From NCBI GenBank assembly GCA_002343845.1, contig DDSQ01000045.1, forward strand, positions 252 to 9,114: a stretch of DNA of 8,863 bases. The letters run 5' to 3'. Below, piece after piece: positions 1 to 5,953 of this stretch. The notes under the pieces are model-generated. The model saw only the letters and a list, made by a program, of their open reading frames with translations, was not told where the DNA came from and ran no database searches. This DNA comes from Planctomycetes bacterium UBA2386. GTDB taxonomy: Bacteria > Planctomycetota > UBA1135 > UBA2386. How positions within the stretch are numbered: position 1 is the first letter of the stretch; each line of letters begins with the position of its first letter. The translations under genes and the position numbers were made by a program.

Positions 1-770
<770 letters not shown>

Positions 771-774
<4 letters not shown>

Positions 775-1679
775 GCCGCCTGCCGCTGAGCTGTGCGGCG
801 GTCGTGTTGCTCGCGGCGTGCGCCGCGCATCCCGGACGCAGCGACCTGCAGCAGGACCTGCGGGCCCTGGTGCAACCGTTCCGCGGCGAGGTCGGCATCT
901 ACGTGCGCCACCTCGGCACCGGAGAGTCCGTCGCGATCGCCGCCGACACGCCGTTCCCGACCGCGAGCATGATCAAGCTGCCGCTGCTCGGGGCGTTGCT
1001 CGCGAAGGTCGAGGCCGGCGAACTCGACTACCACCAGGAACTCGTCTACGAGCGACGACGGCTCTACCCCGGCGAGGACCTGCTCGGCGCGTTCGCCGAC
1101 GGCGCGAAGGTGGCGCTGGCGAAGGTCGCGATGCTGATGATCACGACCAGCGACAACACGGCGTCGTTGTGGTGCCAGGAACTCGCCGGCACCGGCACCA
1201 CCGTGAACGCCTGGCTCGCCGCGAACGGCTGCACGGTGACGCGCGTGAATTCGCGCACGCCGGGCCGCGAGGCCGAACAGAAGCAGTGGGGTTGGGGCGT
1301 CACGACGCCGCGCGAGATGGCAGAGCTGCTGGTCAAGGTGCGCGACGGCACGCTGGTGTCCGCGGCCGCGAGCGAGGAGATGCAGCGGTGCCTGGCTCGC
1401 ATCTACTGGGATGCCGAAGCGTTGTCGGCGATCCCGCCCAACGTGCACGTGCTGAGCAAGCAGGGCGCCGTGAACCGGTCGCGCAGCGAGGTCGTGTTGG
1501 TGCATGCACCGCACGGCGACTACGTGTTCTGCGTCATCACCAAGGAACAGCAGGACCAGAGCTGGGGCGCGGACAACGAGGGCTTCGTGCTGCTGCGCGC
1601 CGTCTCGGCGCGGCTGTGGCGCCACTTCGAGCCCGATCGGCCGTACACGCCGCCCGAGGGTTTCGAGAAGTACCGCTGA
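771..1679 (+). CDS. Class A beta-lactamase-like serine hydrolase, predicted lipoprotein
   Basis: The protein has 302 residues. I chose GTG at 771 because it places a short signal peptide before a good lipobox, LLAAC, with the lipidated Cys at residue 17; it also overlaps the aconitase stop (GTGA), suggesting translational coupling. Family motifs are in order and well spaced: the nucleophile box SMIK (S66, K69), SDN (127-129), an omega-loop-like [11 protein letters not shown] (159-169, E166 or E168 a possible general base), TTPREMA (177-183), and a third box KQG (229-231) where KTG or KSG is usual. It is probably anchored in the periplasm or outer membrane. By motifs it belongs to the beta-lactamase2/penicillin-binding serine hydrolase fold. 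Whether it hydrolyses antibiotics, acts on cell-wall peptides or does something else cannot be told. The gene is complete and runs convergent, 19 bp away, to a YceK-like gene. Confidence 0.88.
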
Positions 1680-1698
1680 GCGCCGGTCGCGCTGGGCG

Positions 1699-2040
1699 TC
1701 ACCGGGCCTTCGTGTAGCCGAGCAGCCAGCCACCGACGTCGACCGGGACCAGCACGACGTCGAGCACGAGATCGAACGGCAGCGAGACGAAGCCCTGCAT
1801 GGCGACGAACCCGCTGCCGGCGGTGCGTTCGCGCGACGGTGGCGGCGGATCGAACGCCGCCGCGATGTTCTGCACGTCGTGCACGACGGCCTGCAGCGGC
1901 CAGGCACCGAACGGATCGGCGCGGCCGCGCGTGTAGACCGTGCCGCACGACGCGGCGATCGCGAGCGGCAGCAGGCGTGCATGCCGACACCATCGTCCGA
2001 GTGCGGCCCTGCGTTCGCGCTGGTGTGCGTTCCTCGTCAT
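1699..2040 (-). CDS. YceK/YidQ-like (DUF1375-type) small lipoprotein
   Basis: The protein has 113 residues. The ATG at 2040 overlaps the TGA of the upstream phosphorylase gene (ATGA), so translation is probably coupled. The N-terminus is long and arginine-rich (residues 1-22), followed by a hydrophobic stretch ending AIAASC, giving a weak lipobox with Cys32. After it come CGTVYTRGR, a W-P-L-Q-AVVHDV segment, and near the end LPFDLVLDVVLVPVDVGGWL. The small size, the Cys-G-T-V start and the LPFD..LD..L.PVD ending match YceK/YidQ family lipoproteins of unknown function. The basic N-terminus is longer than usual, but the only later Met (residue 81) lies past the lipobox. It is last in the minus-strand run and converges on the beta-lactamase-like gene. 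Membership is fairly secure; there is no evidence for a specific role. Confidence 0.75.
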   Translation of the reverse strand: MTRNAHQRERRAALGRWCRHARLLPLAIAASCGTVYTRGRADPFGAWPLQAVVHDVQNIAAAFDPPPPSRERTAGSGFVAMQGFVSLPFDLVLDVVLVPVDVGGWLLGYTKAR

Positions 2041-3347
2041 GCCAACCGCTTCTTCACCAGCATCCCGCGCCGGCGGCGCTCGTCGCCGATCGGCATCGCC
2101 GACCGCACCCGTTCGCTCGCCGCCGCCGCCGCCGCCGCCGTGCGCGCGTGTACGAACGCGAGCGCGTCGCCCACGTGCACCGCGTCGCCGAGGCTGTGCA
2201 CGAGCACGATGCCGACGTGCGGATCGATGCCGTCCGCGGGTTGCCGCCGACCGCCGCCGAGGTCCACCACCACCTGCCCAAGCGCCAGCGGATCGACGTC
2301 GCCGACGTAGCCCGGGCGCGCGCATTCGACCGGCACCACGAACGGCGCGCGCCCGAGCCGCTCGGGCTTGTCGACCACGCCAGGATCACCGCCCTGCAGT
2401 TCGAGGTTGTGCACGAACACCTGTCGCACCAGGCCGTCTTGCCAGACCCGCTCGAGCGTCGCCCGCGCCGTGGCCGCGTCGGGCGCCACGCCGCCGAGCA
2501 GCAGCATCTCCACGCCGAGCGCCAGCGTCACCTCGCGCAGGTCCGCCGGGCAATCGCCGTCGAGAGCCGCGATCACTTCGGCGACCTCGAGCGCGTTGCC
2601 GAGTGCCAGTCCCAGCGGATGGTCCATGTCGGTCAGCAACGCCGCCATCTTGATGCCGGCGGCCCGCCCCACCGCGACCAGGTTCTCCATCAGCTCGAGC
2701 GCATCGTGCTCGTGCCCCATGAACGCCGCTCGCCCGCACTTCACGTCCATCACCAGCCCGTCGATGCCCTCGGCGAGCTTCTTGGCGAGGATCGAACTGG
2801 TGATCAGCGGGATGCTCTCGACGGTGCCGCTGATGTCGCGCGTCGCGTACATGCGCTTGTCGGCGGGCGCCACGTCGCCGCTCGGGGCGAGCATCGCGTA
2901 GCCGCACTGCGCGAGCACTTCCTGGAACCGCGCGATCGACAGGTCGGTCCGGTAGCCCGGGATCGCCGCCAGCTTGTCGATCGTGCCGCCGGTGTGCCCG
3001 AGCCCTCGCCCGCTCAGCATCGGCACCGCGACGCCGGCCGCCGCGACGAGCGGCGCCAACAGCAGCGACACCTTGTCGCCTACACCGCCGGTCGAGTGCT
3101 TGTCGATCTTTGGCCGGCTGACGTGCGGATGCGCCAACACGCGCCCCGAGTCGCGCATCGCCAGCGTCAGCGCCGCCGTCTCCTCGCGCGTCATGCCGTT
3201 GCAGCAGACCGCCATCAGGAACGCGCCGAGCTGGGCATCGCCGAGCGAGCCGTCGACGACGCCGGACACCAGGTCGACGACCTCGTCGCGCGCAAGTTCG
3301 CCGCCATCGCGCTTCTTCGCGATCAGACGGGCCGGATGGTGATGCAT
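2037..3347 (-). CDS. deoA: Thymidine / pyrimidine-nucleoside phosphorylase
   Basis: The protein has 436 residues, normal for the family. It phosphorolyses thymidine, and perhaps uridine, to the free base and (deoxy)ribose-1-phosphate in the cytoplasm. The start at 3347 (MHHHPARLIAKKRDG) gives the usual N-terminus and has AGGG six bases upstream; an in-frame ATG at 3410 would add 21 atypical residues and overlap the preceding gene. Landmarks are KHSTGGVGDKVS (83-94, phosphate loop), LSGRGLGHTGGTIDKL (family signature), YATRDISGTVESIP and LITSSILAKKLAEG (R170, S185 and K189, matching the known E. coli base-binding residues with an offset of one), and a C-terminal PYNP domain. The signature ends DKLA where Glu is usual (A127). 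A run of seven Ala lies near the C-terminus. It sits 52 bp after an ALDH-like gene, as expected for deoxyribose salvage. DeoA and Pdp subtypes cannot be separated by eye. Confidence 0.95.
   Translation of the reverse strand: MHHHPARLIAKKRDGGELARDEVVDLVSGVVDGSLGDAQLGAFLMAVCCNGMTREETAALTLAMRDSGRVLAHPHVSRPKIDKHSTGGVGDKVSLLLAPLVAAAGVAVPMLSGRGLGHTGGTIDKLAAIPGYRTDLSIARFQEVLAQCGYAMLAPSGDVAPADKRMYATRDISGTVESIPLITSSILAKKLAEGIDGLVMDVKCGRAAFMGHEHDALELMENLVAVGRAAGIKMAALLTDMDHPLGLALGNALEVAEVIAALDGDCPADLREVTLALGVEMLLLGGVAPDAATARATLERVWQDGLVRQVFVHNLELQGGDPGVVDKPERLGRAPFVVPVECARPGYVGDVDPLALGQVVVDLGGGRRQPADGIDPHVGIVLVHSLGDAVHVGDALAFVHARTAAAAAAASERVRSAMPIGDERRRRGMLVKKRLA
2118..2138 (-). repeat. (GCG)7 trinucleotide repeat in the phosphorylase gene
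   Basis: Seven identical GCG alanine codons stand in a row in the C-terminal part of the phosphorylase reading frame. A pure trinucleotide tract of this kind can change length by slippage without breaking the frame. It probably codes a surface loop or helix end. Confidence 0.8.
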
Positions 3348-3353
3348 GGAATG

Positions 3354-3358
3354 CCCTG
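3354..3358 (-). promoter_or_regulatory. Candidate ribosome binding site for the phosphorylase gene
   Basis: CAGGG on the minus strand ends six bases before the ATG at 3347. It supports that start over the in-frame ATG at 3410. It is a partial match only, and the other genes in the window have weak or no Shine-Dalgarno sequences. Confidence 0.4.
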
Positions 3359-3399
3359 TTCGACGGGTCGTGCGCGGCGCCGCTTCGCTGCGTCGGTCG

Positions 3400-4248
3400 T
3401 CACTGCGCAACCGGGTGCCAGAGCGTCTTGGTCTCGACGAACGGCTCGACCCAGGCGAGCGAGCGCAGCCGTTCCGTCGTGGCCCATTCCGCGGCGGTCA
3501 GTTCGCAGCAGCGCACGCGCTTGCAGTTGTCGGCGGCGGCCGCGGTGATCGCCGCATCGGGCTTGCCTGCGAGCAGCAGGCCGTCGATGTCGCGATGCGC
3601 GGCGAAGTGCATCGCCAGTTCGGAGCGCAGCCCGCTGAGCAGGTTGATCGCACCGGCCGGCACGTCGCTCGACGCACAGACCTCGCCGAACGCCAAGGCC
3701 GCGAACGGCGCCCGTTCGCTGACCAGCACGACCGCCGCGTTGCCGCCGGCGAGCACCGGCAGCAGCAGCGCCAGCGTGCCGACGAGGGCCGGGGCTTCGG
3801 GCGCCAGGATGCCGACCACGCCGGTCGGCTCGACGGTCGAGAAGTTGAAGAACGGCCCCTGCACCGCGTTCTGGCTGCCGAGCAGGCTCTGCAGCTTGTC
3901 GCAGAGTCCCGCGTACCAGGTCAGCAACGACAACGAGCGATCGATCTCCTTCGTCGCGGCGGCGGCCGCGAGCCCGCCGAGCCGCAGTTCGTGCTGCATC
4001 GCCTCGCGCCGCGATTCGAGCATCTCGGCGATGCGATAGAGGATCTGCCCACGCAGATAGGCCGTGCTGCCGCTCCACGCACCGAGTCCCGCGCGCGCCG
4101 CGACCACGGCGTCGCGCAGGTCCTTCCGGCTGCCGCGCGCGACGTTGATGCCTGGGGCGGCCGCCGGCTGGAACGCACGGCCCGACTCGCTGCGCGGGAA
4201 CTTGCCGCCGACGTAGAGCTTGTAGGTCTTGGGCACCGGGACGGTCAT
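3400..4248 (-). CDS. Short aldehyde-dehydrogenase-like protein without catalytic domain (putative pseudoenzyme)
   Basis: The protein has 282 residues against about 480-500 for a full ALDH. The start at 4248 gives MTVPVPKTYKLYVGGKFP, a standard ALDH N-terminus. The NAD-binding half is recognisable: YLRGQILYRIAEMLESRR, VEPTGVVGILAP, LLLPVLAGGNAAVV, VPAGAINLLSG. Key residues are gone. The PWNFP motif with the oxyanion Asn reads PEAP (150-153); the KPSE lysine is replaced (VSER, 176-179); the FTGS loop reads LAGK (226-229); LELGGK reads CELTAAE (248-254); and the whole part with the catalytic Cys is absent. The protein instead ends WVEPFVETKTLWHPVAQ. The frame is clean and the codon use normal, so this looks like a maintained protein rather than fresh decay. 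Its place before thymidine phosphorylase suggests a tie to deoxyribose breakdown, perhaps as a partner of a full ALDH elsewhere, which is inference. Confidence 0.8.
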   Translation of the reverse strand: MTVPVPKTYKLYVGGKFPRSESGRAFQPAAAPGINVARGSRKDLRDAVVAARAGLGAWSGSTAYLRGQILYRIAEMLESRREAMQHELRLGGLAAAAATKEIDRSLSLLTWYAGLCDKLQSLLGSQNAVQGPFFNFSTVEPTGVVGILAPEAPALVGTLALLLPVLAGGNAAVVLVSERAPFAALAFGEVCASSDVPAGAINLLSGLRSELAMHFAAHRDIDGLLLAGKPDAAITAAAADNCKRVRCCELTAAEWATTERLRSLAWVEPFVETKTLWHPVAQ

Positions 4249-4291
4249 GGCGGCAACGGTGCCGGTTGCTCCAGCACGGCGCAAGCCCTGC

Positions 4292-5770
4292 TCAACGCGA
4301 CGGCACGATGCGCAGGTCGTCCGCGGTGTCGGGCTTGCCGTCAGCGCCATCGCTGACGACGACGACACCACGGTTGCCGTCGTCGAGAATCCGGAACGGC
4401 CGCTCCCAGCCGTCCAACCAGACCTTCGAGCCCTTGGCGTCCTGACGGCCCACCGCCAGCAACATCTTCACGTCTGCGAACGTCGGCAGCTTGCCGTGGC
4501 GTTCCCGAAGGAACGAAGCCGCCCCGGCGACGATCCCGCCGCGAGTCCTCGTCAGCTCCGGGAGCAGGGCGTCGGCCTCGGCACGCGCCGCGTCCGCCTG
4601 CTTCCGCAGTGCGCGGGCGAGGTACAAGAACACCGATGGACGCGGCTTCGCGACGTCGTCGCCGACGACGTCGTCCTCGGTGTCGAACGCGCCGTCCGGG
4701 CCAGCACTGCGCCAGTGCCACGAACGCTCCTCGTCGCGCAGCGCGAACGCGGCCCCCCAGGGATCGGCGCCAGCTCCGCGCCCAGGCAACGTGCCGCCGT
4801 TCGCCCGGCGCAACCCTTCGATCGTCGGCGTGCCGCTGAGGTTCTCGCGCGTCCACGAGTCCAGCAACTCCGTCAACGCGTCGAGATCGGTGCGCGCACG
4901 GTAGCGCCGCTGCTGCTCGCCCTTCTTCTGCACCGGGAAACGGCTCGCACGGTTGTCCCAGGCCATCAGCCACTCCTCGCCGGTGCGCCGCCAGCCGAGA
5001 TCCTGCAGCAGCCGCCGCTCCATGTGCTCCATGTGCGCGGCGCCGTAGTAGATGCCGATGGACCGCTTGCCCGCAGCGAGTTGCTCGGCGAGCACGTCGA
5101 GGCAGCGCTCGTTGCGGCCCTCGATCAGCACGGTCGGCCGCTGCCGCGCGGCCTCGGGCTCGGACAGCAGGCGGGCGCCGAGCAGCCGCATTTCGTGCGC
5201 ACCGCGGCCGCTGCGGAACGCCGCGACGAGGTCCTGCTTCCCCGCCTTGGCCTCGGCGTCGCGGTCGGGCTCCGCCGGCGTACCGGAGAACAGTTCGCCA
5301 AGGAGGCTGCTGTTGTTGCGGGCCAACGCCTCCTCGAACTGCTCGGCCGTGAAGTCGGCGTGCACGAAGTGCGGTCGCCGGTAGTCGATGTGCTCCATCT
5401 GCATCGCCAGCATCAGCCCCCGCCCCATGCTCGACTGCACCAACGACACGAAGTCGCCGCTGTAGTCGTACTCGAGTCCTGGATGCGGCGGGTCCTCGGG
5501 GTCGCCGACCATCTCGTAGAGCAGCACCTCGAAGGCGTCGAAGCGCCGCTGCAACTCGACGTAGTGCTCGGCATCGGCGACGTGGATCGAGCCGTGGAGC
5601 ACCAGTTCGACGTCGCCCTTGCGGTAGGTCGCCACCAGCACGTCCAGTTGCCCGCCATCGGGGCGCTCGATCAGGCGGGAAAACGGCCGCCGTTCCTCCG
5701 CCGGCGCGGGATCCTGGCAGCAGGGTGCGGCGGCGAGCACGACGGCGAACACGGTGCCGAGGATGCGCAT
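4292..5770 (-). CDS. Exported TraB/GumN-like protein fused to two GspG-like C-terminal modules
   Basis: The protein has 492 residues from the ATG at 5770, chosen because MRILGTVFAVVLAAAPCC is a clean signal peptide, possibly a lipoprotein signal with Cys17 or Cys18. In-frame ATGs at 5788 and 5812 are alternatives, and no clear ribosome site decides. Residues about 28-270 resemble TraB/GumN/TIKI proteins: VELVLHGSIHVADAEHY (H63 in a G-S-I-H motif), VLLYEMVG (E86) and SIGIYYGAAHMEHMERRLL (H246 in G-A-A-H). These fit the His/Glu metal-site pattern of that family, some members of which are metalloproteases. Residues about 294-370 and 396-490 each resemble the C-terminal part of type II secretion pseudopilin GspG, with a DPWG or DGWERPF motif followed by S.G.DG..DT.DD, but without a pilin N-terminal helix. 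The protein is predicted outside the cytoplasm; its substrate is unknown. It heads the minus-strand run, 43 bp before the ALDH-like gene. Confidence 0.8.
   Translation of the reverse strand: MRILGTVFAVVLAAAPCCQDPAPAEERRPFSRLIERPDGGQLDVLVATYRKGDVELVLHGSIHVADAEHYVELQRRFDAFEVLLYEMVGDPEDPPHPGLEYDYSGDFVSLVQSSMGRGLMLAMQMEHIDYRRPHFVHADFTAEQFEEALARNNSSLLGELFSGTPAEPDRDAEAKAGKQDLVAAFRSGRGAHEMRLLGARLLSEPEAARQRPTVLIEGRNERCLDVLAEQLAAGKRSIGIYYGAAHMEHMERRLLQDLGWRRTGEEWLMAWDNRASRFPVQKKGEQQRRYRARTDLDALTELLDSWTRENLSGTPTIEGLRRANGGTLPGRGAGADPWGAAFALRDEERSWHWRSAGPDGAFDTEDDVVGDDVAKPRPSVFLYLARALRKQADAARAEADALLPELTRTRGGIVAGAASFLRERHGKLPTFADVKMLLAVGRQDAKGSKVWLDGWERPFRILDDGNRGVVVVSDGADGKPDTADDLRIVPSR
4301..4585 (-). 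other. GspG-like module 2 (protein domain)
   Basis: Residues about 396-490 contain a helix, RERHGKLPTFADVKML (like the N-G-x-Y-P segment of pseudopilins), then DGWERPFRIL (D453) and SDGADGKPDTADD (473-485). It is diverged from module 1 but has the same order and spacing of D-x-W and the acidic DG..DT.DD loop. Confidence 0.6.
4661..4891 (-). other. GspG-like module 1 (protein domain)
   Basis: Residues about 294-370 of the TraB-like protein contain a helix-like LDALTELLDSWTREN, a spacer, then DPWGAAFAL (D336) and SAGPDGAFDTEDD (355-367). The DPWG plus acidic G-x-D-G loop is the pattern of the GspG calcium-binding C-terminal region. It pairs with a second copy downstream. Confidence 0.6.
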
Positions 5771-5953
5771 GCGATTCGGCGCGATCATGCACCACCGCAG
5801 CGCCCTTCGCACGGCACCAACCGGACGCCACCTGCGGTCGGCCGCACCACCGCCCGTGGACCTGCCCCGGCGCGTCCCGGATCGGCGTGGGCGGGCTGCG
5901 CGGCCGGGCGGCAGCTAGTAGCCTTCCCGGCCCTGCCTCTGGCTGCTTTCCCC
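5771..5953. other. Divergent intergenic region
   Basis: This 183-bp gap lies between the divergent TraB-like and subtilisin-like genes and must hold both promoters if each gene has its own. It is very GC-rich. I see no convincing -35/-10 pair, operator palindrome or strong ribosome site. Part of it could be the TraB-like gene's N-terminus if an earlier ATG (5788 or 5812) is used. Confidence 0.5.

Noticed and set aside
1680..1706. CCGGT...ACCGG inverted repeat (1683-1687 and 1701-1705) between convergent genes as a possible terminator
   Set aside because: Only a five-base stem with a 13-base loop and no T-run, and it reaches into the YceK-like stop codon; too weak to call.
3348..3399. Remnant of the missing ALDH catalytic half as evidence of a frameshift
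   Set aside because: Only 52 bp separate the ALDH-like stop from the phosphorylase start, too short to hold the roughly 200 missing residues, and I see no catalytic-Cys motif in the other frames.
3348..3410. Longer phosphorylase N-terminus from the ATG at 3410
   Set aside because: It would add 21 residues with no family similarity and overlap the ALDH-like gene; the ATG at 3347 has a ribosome-site-like AGGG and a standard N-terminus.
1839..3548. Plus-strand open frame of about 569 codons opposite the phosphorylase gene
   Set aside because: Composition is dominated by Arg, His and Ala, and the minus strand carries clear phosphorylase motifs.
4229..5953. Upstream in-frame extension of the protease frame over the TraB-like gene
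   Set aside because: It has no domain signal, is antisense to a recognised gene, and the ATG at 5954 begins a good signal peptide.
5771..5953. Promoter or riboswitch in the divergent gap
   Set aside because: No recognisable -35/-10 pair, conserved RNA motif or operator palindrome could be supported by eye.
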